A stretch of 64,000 nt of DNA from Ignavibacteriales bacterium (GTDB lineage Bacteria; Bacteroidota; Ignavibacteria; Ignavibacteriales; Ignavibacteriaceae). Both the position numbers and the translations under genes were made by a program. A model generated the notes under the pieces. That model was not told the origin of the DNA. It worked only from the letters and a program-made list of their open reading frames with translations, and searched no databases. The DNA lies in NCBI GenBank assembly GCA_016714125.1, contig JADJNX010000001.1:1-64000 (forward strand), in the 5' to 3' direction. Shown piece after piece: positions 28,543-38,996 of the stretch (its first letter is position 1; each line of letters opens with the position of its first letter).

Positions 28543-29087
28543 TTAATTCTCCAGGTTCTTAAATTTGTTTTTCAATTTCTCTTTGATACGGCCAATTTTT
28601 GTTCCAACATTTGATTTTGAAATCCAAGGACTTCAGCTATTTCCGAATGATCATAATCCTCCAGATAAAGAAGAATCAATGCTTTGTCAATATCATTAAG
28701 TTCACTAATAAATTGCATCAGCAGTGATCTGTCATCACCATAAATTGGTGCATTATCCTCTCCCGCCAGCCCTGAATAATCATCTATGGGACGAAGAGTG
28801 TCTTTCCGGATGGTCTGCTTGCGATAGTATGAAATTGCTACATTCAGGCAGATTCTGTATAACCAGGTTGACAATTTGAATTCACTGTTATATCTGTCAA
28901 TTGACCTCCAAACCTGCAACATCATCTCCTGCAAAAGGTCGGATTTGTCATCAGCATTTTTGCAGTAACTTCCCGCAACTTTATAGAAAATGCCTTTATG
29001 ATCTTTCGACAATTTCTCAAAAAATATTTGTTTTTCAACTTGTGTCATAGATATCGATTTGCTGTCCAACCATTTATGACCGGACAT
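28543..29087 (-). CDS. ECF RNA polymerase sigma factor (one frameshift)
   Basis: Sigma-70 region 2 is seen as KSDLLQEMMLQVWRSIDRYNSEFKLSTWLYRICLNVAISYYRK, and region 4 as ALILLYLEDYDHSEIAEVLG. The as-read frame ends at 28572 with a nonsense tail. Adding one base after CTTGGA near 28624 restores the HTH recognition helix GISKSNVGTKIGRIKEKLKNKF and a TAA at 28543, four bases before the next ATG. Starts at 29087 or 29048 (MTQVEKQ) are both possible. Target promoters unknown. Confidence 0.85.
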
Positions 29088-29239
29088 GCCTTATTCGTGG
29101 GAAGAACATATAATGTTGATAAAAGGATGTTTTTACTCATGCGGGTCTCTTTCGAATTAATTAAAATCTGTTATTTAATTATTCGTATATGAAGAAAAAA
29201 AATCACAAGTGGAAAGATAAGAATTGGGAGGGAAGGAAT

Positions 29240-29351
29240 TTGAGTACTTCAGAGATTCGGAACTTGAGAACTCGAGAACTTGAGAAAATCAGGTACTCAG
29301 GTCATTCCTGTTCTAAGATTCTAAAGTTCTAAAGTTCTAAAGTTCTAAACT
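29240..29351. repeat. Octamer array D, two facing halves
   Basis: Left half (29240-29303): AGTACTTC, AGAGATTC, GGAACTTG, AGAACTCG, AGAACTTG, AGAAAATC, AGGTACTC. Right half (29308-29351) is the complement of TTAGAACT units repeated four to five times. The array ends four bases before the stop of the permease gene at 29356. The halves face each other and can pair. Confidence 0.85.
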
Positions 29352-29355
29352 AAGA

Positions 29356-30594
29356 CTACTGTTCCTGTCTAAGCGCCTCAATAGGATCAAGATTGGCAGC
29401 TTTATAAGCGGGGTAAGTTCCAAAAATCACTCCTACAAGAACACAAAGACCGATACCGATAAATATCCAATCGTACGGTATTGCAGCCTGGGCACTAAGG
29501 AATGAACCGGCCATGTTGCCGATGGATACACCTAATATGATCCCGACAATTCCTCCAACAAAACAGAGAAGTACCGCCTCAATCAAGAATTGAGTTAATA
29601 TCTGGTAACTTTTGGCACCAATTGCTTTTCTGATCCCAACTTCCCGGGTTCTCTCAGTTACTGAGACCAACATGATATTCATGATCCCGATACCAGCGGC
29701 AAGAAGAGAAATAAATGAAATAACACCCGCACCGATCTTGGCATAAATTGTTACATCATTGATCTGGCTAAGAACAGATTCATTACTAAAAATCTCAAAA
29801 TCACTCTCTTCACCGGGAGGATTTTTCCTGATCCCTCGCATTACTCCAATAGCAGTCTCGATCACTTTATCATAGTCTTCTTTTGAGTGAGAAGTAACGG
29901 TTATGTTAATACTATTGCGGTATTTTCCATAATAAGATTGATAAGTGGTGATTGGTATCGTAACAAAATTGTCACGACTTTGTCCAAAAAGCTGGCCCTG
30001 TGCTTCATAAACTCCAATTACCTTCATCGGTTTTCCGTCAACTCTGATCTCTTTACCGATGGGATCAAGATTATCAAATATTTTATTTGAAACATCTTTA
30101 CCAAGTATTACAAAATTTGTGCTGTTTTCAATATCGGACTCACGCATTTCCCTGCCAAGTTCAACTTTCCAGTCGTTGGTTTTAATTGCGGAGGCGGTGA
30201 CACCGGAAATACTTACGTTAGGATTGGTCTCTTTATTTCTAAACTTGATAATCTTTCCAAAATTCCATTGCTCTGCTCCGATGTATTTAGCAGAAGTTAG
30301 CGAAGATTTTAGACGATCATATTCCTCCAGTGTCAAATCTTTTCTGTTACGGTATTTTGCCATCCCGCCGGGACCACCCGTCCTGATAGCCGGGAATTTT
30401 TGTATCTGAAATGTATTCTTTGCGAGTGAGGCAACTCCACTTTCAATGCTTGATTGAAGCATGGTTATCACGGTCATGATAACGATGATTGAAAAAATAC
30501 CTACAACAATACCTGTGATTGTTAAAATTGCTCTCAATTTGTTTGCTACAAGAGCACCAAGAGCCAGCTTTAATGATTCAAAAAAACTTGTCAT
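29356..30594 (-). CDS. MacB-type ABC transporter permease
   Basis: A 412-residue FtsX-fold permease. One N-terminal helix (LRAILTITGIVVGIFSIIVIMTVI), a ~230-residue periplasmic MacB-PCD domain with KEIRVDGKPMKVIGVYEAQGQ, then three helices with MNIMLVSVTERTREVGIRKAIGA and ending NLDPIEALRQEQ. It overlaps the other permease by four bases. A homologous but distinct pair suggests a heterodimer. Confidence 0.9.
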   Translation of the reverse strand: MTSFFESLKLALGALVANKLRAILTITGIVVGIFSIIVIMTVITMLQSSIESGVASLAKNTFQIQKFPAIRTGGPGGMAKYRNRKDLTLEEYDRLKSSLTSAKYIGAEQWNFGKIIKFRNKETNPNVSISGVTASAIKTNDWKVELGREMRESDIENSTNFVILGKDVSNKIFDNLDPIGKEIRVDGKPMKVIGVYEAQGQLFGQSRDNFVTIPITTYQSYYGKYRNSINITVTSHSKEDYDKVIETAIGVMRGIRKNPPGEESDFEIFSNESVLSQINDVTIYAKIGAGVISFISLLAAGIGIMNIMLVSVTERTREVGIRKAIGAKSYQILTQFLIEAVLLCFVGGIVGIILGVSIGNMAGSFLSAQAAIPYDWIFIGIGLCVLVGVIFGTYPAYKAANLDPIEALRQEQ

Positions 30595-31825
30595 TCATAC
30601 CTCAACGCTTCAACAGGATCAAGTTTGGATGCCTGCCAGGCAGGGGCAAATCCTGCGAGCACTCCAACAATAAGTGAAATTACAATTGCGACCACAACAG
30701 CATCATATTGCACCGATGTTGGCAACCACTGGTTTACAAGCATACTCAAAAGAACTGCATTTATCAGACCTATTAATCCACCAAGTAAACAAATTGCAGA
30801 AGATTCGAGCAGAAACTGCATTAATATTGTTCGCCTTTTTGCCCCAATTGCTTTTCTGACTCCAATTTCCCTGGTCCTCTCCTTTACAGATACAAACATG
30901 ATATTCATGATACCAATTGCTCCAACAAAAAGTGAGAGACCCGTAATAAAAAAACCACCAACAGAAATTACTCCAACCGTCTGATTGTAATTCTGCATTA
31001 GACCTTCCTGCTGATTAACAGAAAAGTCGTTAACTTCACCAAGACGAAGACCCCGCACTTTCCTCATCACACCAATAGCTTCATCTTTCACATCGTTTAC
31101 TTGTTGATTGCTCGGCGCTTTTACATCTATTGTTACACTTCTGAAATTTGAATTTACAAAGTGTTTAAACAAGACACCAATTGGGACAAAACCTGTCTGT
31201 CAGGGTTAAAATTCCCCAACATGAAACTCCCCTGCTCATTCAAAACACCAACTATCTTAAAATCGAGACCACCAATTTTTACATAATTACCGAGACTGTT
31301 ACCAGCAGGAAAAAGATTTTTCTCTACTTCCGAACCCAACACTGCAACATATCTTGATGCTCTTCCTTCAATTTCTGAGTAAAATCTTCCGGCCTTAAAT
31401 GTAAAATTTGTTGTTTCCAGATACTCTGCAGTTGATCCTGAAACGAAGATGTTTTCCATCGAGAGGTCTTCTTTTTTTACAGTTTCATTTGACCAGATTG
31501 TGGGAGCAACTGCAACAGGAAGTTTGGCGAGACGTTTATATTTTTCATAATCATCCATGGAAATATTTGGCCTCTTACGAATCAGCCACCAGTCGGTATT
31601 GCTAAACCATTCCCATTTATCTATGTGTAAAACATCTGCACCTAGTGAACTGATGCCTCTTTCAAATGCACCATCGATGCCTTTAATAGCGGTTGACATC
31701 AACACTACCGAAGTTACACCAATAACGATACCGAGTGTTGTTAACATCGTCCGTATTTTGTTGGCTTTAACCGCGGTAAATGCGATTACCAAACCTTCTT
31801 TCAGTTCATATAAAAAGCGGCTCAA
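30591..31825 (-). CDS. MacB-type ABC transporter permease, second (one frameshift)
   Basis: N-terminal piece 31154-31825 has the first helix (IRTMLTTLGIVIGVTSVVLMS) and the periplasmic domain; the C-terminal piece 30591-31172 has MNIMFVSVKERTREIGVRKAIGAKRRTILMQFLLE and LDPVEALRYE. One extra T in the TTTT run at ~31186 gives DRQVFVPIGVLFKHFVNSNFRSVTIDV, a single ~411-residue protein matching its neighbour. It starts four bases into the ATPase stop. Probably an artefactual break. Confidence 0.88.
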
Positions 31826-32565
31826 AGCTCTTCAACTCCCTCGTTAACGGTGGTTTTTGGGTGAAGACCGGGGATTATTCTGTTATGAACTTTTGTATCA
31901 CTTTCAATTAGACCATCTCTAAGTCTTATGATTCTCTGGGCGTGACGGGCAACTTCATCTTCATGAGTTACCAGAATTATGGTGTTTCCTTTTTGATGAA
32001 TTTCATGAAAAAGTCCCATTATCTCCTCACCTGTCTTTGAATCAAGATTTCCTGTCGGTTCATCTGCAAGGATTATAGCCGGATTGGTAGCAAGAGCTCT
32101 CGCCACTGCAACTCTTTGCCTCTGTCCACCGGAAAGTTCATTTGGCTTATGATGTATCCTGTCACCCAGGCCGACACTCGTCAGTGCTTGAGTAGCTCTC
32201 TCTCTTCTTTCCAGTCGTGGCATTCCGGCATAAATCAGAGGAAGTTCAACATTATGCAATGAATTGCTTCTGGAGAGAAGATTAAAGGTCTGGAACACAA
32301 AACCGATCTCTCTGTTTCTGATTTCGGCAAGTTCATTATCAGTCATCTGACTGACATTATTACCTTTGAATTCATATCTGCCACTTGTTGGAGTATCAAG
32401 ACAACCAAGCATGTTCATCAGAGTCGATTTCCCCGATCCGGATGGCCCCATGATTGCCACATATTCATTGGCGTCAATAGTCAACGAGACACCGTCGAGA
32501 GCGCGTACTTCCTGAGTGCCGATCTTGTAGATCTTTTTGATGTTCTCAATCGTTATAATGTTCAT
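31822..32565 (-). CDS. MacB/LolD-type ABC transporter ATPase
   Basis: A 247-residue ATPase. Walker A GPSGSGKST, Q-loop FVFQTFNLLSRS, signature LSGGQRQRVAVARAL, Walker B IILADEPTGNLDS, H-switch LVTHEDEVA. It has the usual type VII exporter pattern and lies between the adaptor and the permeases, all overlapping or within 20 bases. It powers transport by driving conformational change in the two FtsX-fold permeases. Confidence 0.95.
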   Translation of the reverse strand: MNIITIENIKKIYKIGTQEVRALDGVSLTIDANEYVAIMGPSGSGKSTLMNMLGCLDTPTSGRYEFKGNNVSQMTDNELAEIRNREIGFVFQTFNLLSRSNSLHNVELPLIYAGMPRLERRERATQALTSVGLGDRIHHKPNELSGGQRQRVAVARALATNPAIILADEPTGNLDSKTGEEIMGLFHEIHQKGNTIILVTHEDEVARHAQRIIRLRDGLIESDTKVHNRIIPGLHPKTTVNEGVEEL

Positions 32566-32581
32566 TTCAAGCCTGGTTTTT

Positions 32582-33859
32582 CTATTTCTTTTCCTGTTGC
32601 TGTCCGCTGCCGTTATCCACTTTAACCAGCATGTCGTTTTTTAGCTCCCGCGATATGGCTCTGTATGGTCCACTAACAATTTCCTGACCTTGTTTTAATC
32701 CCGACTTTATCTCAATAAAATTGTCGTCACTGATACCACTTACTACGAGTACTTCTTTAACTTTTCCACCCTCCACAATGAAGACTATCTCTTCAGGTTT
32801 GTCTTTTTTAGCAGGGGCCTTTTTCTTCACAGCTTCTGATTCTTCACCGGATTCTTCAGCCGGCTTCATCTCTTCAACTTTTGCGGTTACCGCCTGAATT
32901 GGAACTGCAATTACATTGATCATTGTCTCGGTTTCAATCATTGCATTACACGACATTCCGGGTCTGAGTTTTGATTCAGAATCCTGAATCTTGATTTTCA
33001 CTTCAAAGTTTACCACCTGTTCCTGTGTGCCGGTTCCGGAGGTTTTTGAACTGTTTGAAATCTCTGAGACAGTGCCAAGAAATACTTTGTCACCGTAAGC
33101 ATCCACTTTAATTTTTGCTGTGTCGCCAAGTTTAACATTAACAATGTCATTCTCATCAACATCAACTATAGCTTCCATGTTCAGCAGATCAGAGATTGTC
33201 ATAACATTGGTTCCCTGACTAAATCCACTTCCCAAAACTCTTTCACCTTTTTCCACATTAAGTTTTGTTACTGTGCCTGTCAGAGGAGAATTAATGGTTG
33301 TTTTAGCAAGCTGTTCCCTTGCTTCACGAACTGAAGCAGAATTTTGCATTATATTTGCATTCGCTGCATCAATTCCTGCCTTTGCAGAAAGCCATGAAGC
33401 TTTAATTGCATCATACTCTGCCTGGCTCGACATACCCTTCTTGAAAAGTTCTTCCATCCTGTTGAGATCAAGCTGGAGTTTCATCATTTCAGCTTCTCTT
33501 TGTGCTTTTTGGGCTTTTGAGGATTCAAGACTTGCTTCACTTCTCTCAAGTTGTGAAACATAGATGTCGGATTTTATTCTGAAAAGCAAATCACCCTGTG
33601 AAACTTTATCACCATCTTTCACTGCAAGTTGAGTGATTTCACCGGTTACTTCAGGTGTTATTAACACCTTAAATTCCGCTTCAACTTTTCCTGTAGCCGT
33701 AACTGTTTGTGTTACAGTTTTCATCGCAACTTTTTCTGTCTGAACTGTAAGTATCTCTTCTTTTGAGCCCTTTGCAATTACGAGGGCAACTACAACTGCC
33801 AACAGTAAAAAAAGTACACTGAAAATAATTATTTTTTTTGAACGCTTCTTCTGAGCCAT
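32582..33859 (-). CDS. Periplasmic adaptor (HlyD/RND-type membrane fusion protein)
   Basis: A 425-residue protein with an N-terminal anchor helix, a lipoyl domain (VKDGDKVSQGDLLFRIKSD and INSPLTGTVTKLNVEKGERV), a coiled-coil hairpin (~95-180, rich in Glu, Lys, Ala), a beta-barrel (ISNSSKTSGTGTQEQVVNFEVKIKI) and a membrane-proximal domain. An unusual Glu/Lys-rich insert (MKPAEESGEESEAVKKKAPAKK, split here as two halves around residue 350) breaks the last domain. It bridges ATPase/permease and the outer-membrane channel. Confidence 0.9.
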   Translation of the reverse strand: MAQKKRSKKIIIFSVLFLLLAVVVALVIAKGSKEEILTVQTEKVAMKTVTQTVTATGKVEAEFKVLITPEVTGEITQLAVKDGDKVSQGDLLFRIKSDIYVSQLERSEASLESSKAQKAQREAEMMKLQLDLNRMEELFKKGMSSQAEYDAIKASWLSAKAGIDAANANIMQNSASVREAREQLAKTTINSPLTGTVTKLNVEKGERVLGSGFSQGTNVMTISDLLNMEAIVDVDENDIVNVKLGDTAKIKVDAYGDKVFLGTVSEISNSSKTSGTGTQEQVVNFEVKIKIQDSESKLRPGMSCNAMIETETMINVIAVPIQAVTAKVEEMKPAEESGEESEAVKKKAPAKKDKPEEIVFIVEGGKVKEVLVVSGISDDNFIEIKSGLKQGQEIVSGPYRAISRELKNDMLVKVDNGSGQQQEKK

Positions 33860-33884
33860 TGCTTACTCCGGTTATAAATATCTT

Positions 33885-35213
33885 TTATTCAAAATTTTCT
33901 GTATTGATTGATCCGAGATCATACTTAAGTTGTTCTTCAAGCAGTAGTAGATCAAAAAGTGAATTTATATATTCAACTTGAACTCCTACCAAGTCAGTAT
34001 TTGCGAGCTGTAAGTTAATGAGCGTTCCCGCTCCAACTTTGTATCTTGCCTCTTCGAGGGCACGATTAGCTTCCGCCGAAACAATGCTCTTGCGAGCAAC
34101 TTCTATCTTCTTCTCTGCAGTTTTGATTTCGAGATATGATTGAAGAAGGTCTCTCTTGATTGTCATTTGAAGATCTGAGAGTTCAAGTTGCTTCGATTTA
34201 ACTTGTATCTGAGCAATTTGCTCGTTTGCTGTAATCGAATATCCGCTGAAAATCGGTATCGAAAGATTAAAACCAAATGAGATTGTACGGCTGTCGAGAA
34301 TATTCCATGGTGTTGGACCACCGATATTATAAGACAATGAATTGGAAACTGTAGGCATATTTGCACTCTCAGCCATCGCAACACCTGATTTGGCATTTTC
34401 CAGCTCAAGAGTCACTTTTTGGAAATCTGCTCTCTTTTTAACAGCTTCCGCTATCAGATCATCTATCGACAAATCATACCATCCGTCCCCCTTAACTGTA
34501 TCACTTTTGACTTTCGCTAAAAGCTGTACACCATCAACAAACTCATATTGGGTTGTAACATCCAAACCAAGGAAATAATATAACTCATGTTTTGCATCAT
34601 TTAAAGTTTGTTCTGCCTGAACAAGGGCAAGTTCTGCCTGGCCAACTTTAACTTCTTGCTGTCTGACATCTGTCATTATGCCGGAACCAACATCCACTTT
34701 TGCCTGAATGATCTTCTGGTTTTCAATATTCCAGTCAAGATTTTCTTTTCTTACTTTTAGAATTTCAGTAAAATTCAGAATTCTGTAATACTGGGTAATT
34801 GTTCTGTAAACAATTTCCTGGTGAATCCTTCTCAAATTCAGTCTCGCAGCTTCGATGTCGCGGGTTTTCATTCCGATATTCAGATATTTTGAATAGCCGT
34901 CAAAAACATTGTAACGCGAACTGATTCCAAGTCCCCAACTTCTGTTCTCACTTGAAAAAGAATTGTCCCCGACCTTAAAGTCAGATCTCGACCAGTCCCA
35001 TGAAGCATTGCCCGTAATGGTCGGGTAAAGATCACTTCTGGCGGAAAGCAAACTGCTTTTGGAGCTTTCCATCCGAAACTTCGAATTCTTGATATTCGAA
35101 TTATGCTGAAACCCCACTCGTATGGCTTCTTCAATGGTTAATATTTTCTTCTCTTGTGCATCAATATTTATAAAGAGAATGAGAGCAATAAATGCTGCAA
35201 AGAATTTATTCAT
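33885..35213 (-). CDS. TolC-family outer-membrane channel
   Basis: A 442-residue protein: signal peptide MNKFFAAFIALILFINIDAQ, followed by two internal halves of alternating barrel strands and long helices (EKKILTIEEAIRVGFQHNSNIKNSK; later DDLIAEAVKKRADFQKVTLELENAKSGV). The second half ends in ARYKVGAGTLINLQLANTDL, a strong OEP family mark. First gene of the export operon. Cargo could be a drug, lipid or peptide. Confidence 0.92.
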   Translation of the reverse strand: MNKFFAAFIALILFINIDAQEKKILTIEEAIRVGFQHNSNIKNSKFRMESSKSSLLSARSDLYPTITGNASWDWSRSDFKVGDNSFSSENRSWGLGISSRYNVFDGYSKYLNIGMKTRDIEAARLNLRRIHQEIVYRTITQYYRILNFTEILKVRKENLDWNIENQKIIQAKVDVGSGIMTDVRQQEVKVGQAELALVQAEQTLNDAKHELYYFLGLDVTTQYEFVDGVQLLAKVKSDTVKGDGWYDLSIDDLIAEAVKKRADFQKVTLELENAKSGVAMAESANMPTVSNSLSYNIGGPTPWNILDSRTISFGFNLSIPIFSGYSITANEQIAQIQVKSKQLELSDLQMTIKRDLLQSYLEIKTAEKKIEVARKSIVSAEANRALEEARYKVGAGTLINLQLANTDLVGVQVEYINSLFDLLLLEEQLKYDLGSINTENFE

Positions 35214-35269
35214 TAGTCACTCCAAAGTGAGTTTTGTATATTTTTTGTAATCACTATCACAAATTAGGG

Positions 35270-35308
35270 AAACGGTTTTACTTGAGGGAATTTAGTATAT
35301 AAACGGTT
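35270..35308. promoter_or_regulatory. Paired AAACGGTT direct repeats upstream of tolC operon
   Basis: AAACGGTT occurs at 35270-35277 and 35301-35308, start-to-start 31 bases, about three helical turns, in the 148-base gap upstream of the tolC-like gene. A regulator half-site pair is possible; no factor can be named. Confidence 0.35.
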
Positions 35309-35361
35309 ATATTAATTTATGAGCGGTGGAACAAAACGTTAATAAATTGATTGATTATGAA

Positions 35362-36795
35362 TTATTTTACCAATTTTCCGGCAACTTCAAGCATATACTT
35401 ATATGCGGGTTCATATTCGTTAGGTATAATACCTTCGAGAATTGCTTCTTCGATTGCGGTTTTCACCACCCCAACCTGTGGTCCGGGCTTAAGACCAAGC
35501 ACACTCATGATCTCTTCCCCCCTTACAGGAGATTGAAATGCCCTGAGTGCATCTTTTTCCCTGACCTCAAGCACTCTCTGCATAACACGATCATAATTCT
35601 TGAGGATATTCTTCACTTTATTTTCATTTTTACTTGTGATATCTGCTCTGCAAAGAGTAATCAGATCCTCAAGATCATCTCCTGCATCAACAATCAGCCT
35701 TCGTACAGCGGAATCAGTAACTTCATCTTTTGATAGGGCAACCGGTCTAAGATGCAGCCTTACAAGTTTTTTTACATAATTAATTTTTGCATAAGGAAGT
35801 TTCATCCTCTTAAAAATGAACTTCATCATTCTTCCCCCAAACTCCTCATGACCATGGTAAGTCCAGCCAGTGCCATCTACAAATTTTTTCGTCTGCGGTT
35901 TTGCAATATCATGAACCAAAGCTGCAAATCTCAACCACACATCATCCGTTACCCTTGAGATGTTATCCACAACCAGGCAGGTATGATAAAAGACATCTTT
36001 GTGCCGGTATTCATCCACCTGCTCAACTCCCCCAAGTTTCTCCACTTCCGGGAAAACAACCCCCATCACTCCGGTTTCGTACATCAATCTAAGACCAATT
36101 CCGGGCTGCCCGGTTGCCATAATTTTCATAAACTCTTCAGTAATTCTTTCCTGGCTTACGATTTCGAGTCTCTGAGCATTTCTTTTTATCCCCTCAAAAA
36201 CTCCCGGATCGAAAGTGAAATCAAATCGTGATGCAAACCTCACGGCCCGCATGATCCTTAACGGGTCGTCATCAAATGTTAGATCAGGCTCCAGGGGCGT
36301 ACGGATAATCCCTGCAAAAATGTCGTCAATACCGTTGTAAATATCTGAAATTTCTCCAAAAGTATCACTGTTTATCGAAACAGCAATTGCATTTATTGTA
36401 AAATCTCTTCGAGAGATATCATCTTCAAAAGTTGAAGGAACCACTTCAGGATTTCTGCTCTCTCTATTGTAACTTTCTTTTCTTGCTGCTACAAATTCGA
36501 GATCAAATTCATCAAATTTAAAATTTGCAGTGCCAAAATTACCATAAACCATCACTTCATGGATTCCAAGAATCTTTCCTAATTCTATAGCAAAACCTGT
36601 GCCATCCCCTACTATAAGAATATCGATGTCTTTCTTCCCAACCCCCATTATCAGATCCCTGATATAACCACCAACAACATAAACCCGCTCACCTCTTTTG
36701 GAGGCGAGTTTTATCGTCTCCTCCATAAATGGGAGTTGTCTCAAGTTTTCTTCTATCTTTTTACGAATAGTTTTTATACTGTTTTCCAGTTGCAC
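35362..36795 (-). CDS. CCA-adding/polyA polymerase-type nucleotidyltransferase with HD domain
   Basis: A 477-residue cytoplasmic enzyme. Class II nucleotidyltransferase head: VVGGYIRDLIMG and KDIDILIVGDG (DxD), then FEDDISRRDFTINAIAVSI, DDPLRIMRAVRFASRF (template-forming motifs) and the HD domain HKDVFYHTCLVV... VHDIAKPQTKK with HGHEEFGG. It should finish or repair tRNA 3' ends. Some Bacteroidota use such proteins as CCA enzymes; whether it also adds poly(A) is not decidable here. Confidence 0.9.
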   Translation of the reverse strand: MQLENSIKTIRKKIEENLRQLPFMEETIKLASKRGERVYVVGGYIRDLIMGVGKKDIDILIVGDGTGFAIELGKILGIHEVMVYGNFGTANFKFDEFDLEFVAARKESYNRESRNPEVVPSTFEDDISRRDFTINAIAVSINSDTFGEISDIYNGIDDIFAGIIRTPLEPDLTFDDDPLRIMRAVRFASRFDFTFDPGVFEGIKRNAQRLEIVSQERITEEFMKIMATGQPGIGLRLMYETGVMGVVFPEVEKLGGVEQVDEYRHKDVFYHTCLVVDNISRVTDDVWLRFAALVHDIAKPQTKKFVDGTGWTYHGHEEFGGRMMKFIFKRMKLPYAKINYVKKLVRLHLRPVALSKDEVTDSAVRRLIVDAGDDLEDLITLCRADITSKNENKVKNILKNYDRVMQRVLEVREKDALRAFQSPVRGEEIMSVLGLKPGPQVGVVKTAIEEAILEGIIPNEYEPAYKYMLEVAGKLVK

Positions 36796-36807
36796 TAATT
36801 TCCTGTC

Positions 36808-38996
36808 CTAATTTGCAAATACAGCCCTTAATATACGATATTTCGAGATTTCTTGAGCATAATGTAGTTCTTTTTCGACAATTGAATCAAGGATTAACCT
36901 CGCCTCATCCGGCTTAAACGTCTTTATAAGAAGAAGGCACAACCTCAGTTTTGCACCTGCGGGAAGCACTTCCATGTAACTTTTCAAGTCCATCAATTCA
37001 TCAAATCGGGAAAAAGATTCTGCATATATGTCAACAATAGCCTCAAGAGCTTCAGATTTTTCCAAGTATTCCAGAATTGTTTTTAACATTTGAACCCTTT
37101 TTGCCCCCTTCTGAACAGAATAGACAAAAGGATCGATTCCATTAGAAATCAGAAGTTTATTAAATCTTAACCGGGAGATTACAAATTCGGGTGTCCCTGA
37201 TTTTTCAAGTTCATTAAAAATTGCCTTAGAACCAAGGCTATCCCCAGATTTGCCGACCACTGAATATTTTAATAATTTCAGATTTGTTTTTCTGCTGTAT
37301 GAGAGATTCCCCTTTTCAAAATCTTGAATTGCTGCCACCGCTAATTTCTCTTTCCCCAATAACATTAGACAGTTGATTTTTGAAGCAAATGGAAGAAAAC
37401 TTCCCTCGCGAAAAGCAAATTGTTCATAGATCTTCAGAGCATCTTCATATTTCCCACTCCAGTAAAGTTGGGAGGCTTCATCCATTTTTTCAGCAAAATA
37501 TCTCGGACAGCTTTTTTGGACAAGTGGTTTACTGTCGAAATAGAAATCCAGAACCTTTTCATCAGGTTGGTCTTTTATATCTTTTAATTTTAGCTTAAAG
37601 GTTTTGACAAATAATTCCGGCTCTTTTTTATATACTCCCAAAAAATCATTTTTAAAATAATAGTCTTTAAATTTTGTTATTCCTTCAGTTTCGATCAAAA
37701 ATTTGCTAAATGAACCACTGATCAAATAAGCCAAAGAAGGGTTTATCGAAAAGAAATTAAACCCTGAAAAAAGCTCTGTTACATCCGTTCTATATTTTGA
37801 ATCAAATACCGCTGCCGCAAACTGATCAATAGAATAACCACCAATAAATCCATCTGCAGCCGTTGCTGCCCCTTCGATAAGCGCAGGATTAAATAAACAT
37901 GCTATCTTAAAGATACTCCAACCAAATTCCGATGTAAAAAGATGTGCAAGTTCATGTTTTAACGACCTTTCAATATTGTACCGTGTGGTGTACGCCTGCC
38001 CAAGCCAGGGTTTTGCCGCATCAGCATTTTCTATTCCAAGATATTTCTTTTTTGTCGCGGAACTTGAAAAAATAACCGATTGGAGGTGTCTGACCGGCTT
38101 AACTTTGTAAAAAGATTGTAATTCGTAATAATAAGTCTCATGCAAGTGAGCAAAATAAATCCGCTCGGATGGGCTCATCACCTCCTCCGATAAGATGAGG
38201 AAATGTTTTGTAATTATCGCATCTTTGAAGTGTTCTGTAAGTTTTTCTCGCGGGGTTACGATCCCGGACTCTTGAGAAACAAAGATCGAGAGGACAGGCA
38301 ATAATACAATCACTCCAAATCCAAAATAGAGCCTTTTTTTATAGTTATCATTCCTCGTAAGGTGTTCAATAACTAATATCAACAGACTGACACAAACGAT
38401 CACGGATTTATAAATCACCATTTCCCCGGTGACAGGGATAAATTCATCATAAATCACCCCCGGATAATAAGTCAAAATGGCATTGAAAAAGTAGAATTGT
38501 GGGTGAAAATAAAAGTCAACCACCCAGCTAAAAAGCAGGACAATAAAAAGAACGGTGAAAATAGTTTTTTTGACGTTTATGCCGGTCAACTTAACAGTTG
38601 CAGCTATTGCCGAGCCAATGACAGGAGCAGGAAGTGTGAATAAAAGGTAATATTTTATTCCGGAAACATAACTGCAATCTTCATGAAATAGTGATGCAAT
38701 CAAGTAAACTATCGGTGGAACCAGGATAAAAAGAGTAAAATCGATGAGGCGGAGATGGGTTTGAGGTTGGTTATCCCTCCCCTTTCCGACCATTTAAAAT
38801 AGGAAAGTCCTGATATAAAAGTTATCAGGACTGAATTAAGAACTGCCGATTCGTAGCTGAAGTATCGAATAACGGGCAAAAACGCAAAGATGATATTTGC
38901 AGCAACAAGAAAAAATATTGAACCGCCCGAAAAGGCGAAGAACAACTTTCTAATATTCAGTACCGGGAACGCGCTCAATGTCAGCTCCCAGGGCAC
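36808..38996 (-). CDS. Membrane protein with gluzincin-like HExxH and TPR-like tail (one frameshift)
   Basis: About 700 residues when repaired. The N-terminal ~240 residues hold some seven helices (IFFLVAANIIFAFL and onward). After that, LKHELAHLFTSEFGWSIFKIACLFNPALIEGAATAADGF gives HELAH and a downstream LIEG Glu, the pattern of peptidase MA-like gluzincins. The C-terminus looks like TPR helices (SGKYEDALKIYEQFAF). Fragments are 38709-38996 and 36808-38793; one extra T in a T5 run near 38728 fuses them as SSILLFFILVPPIVY. The true start is unclear since the first residues overlap the end of murA; a later TTG is possible. Confidence 0.65.
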
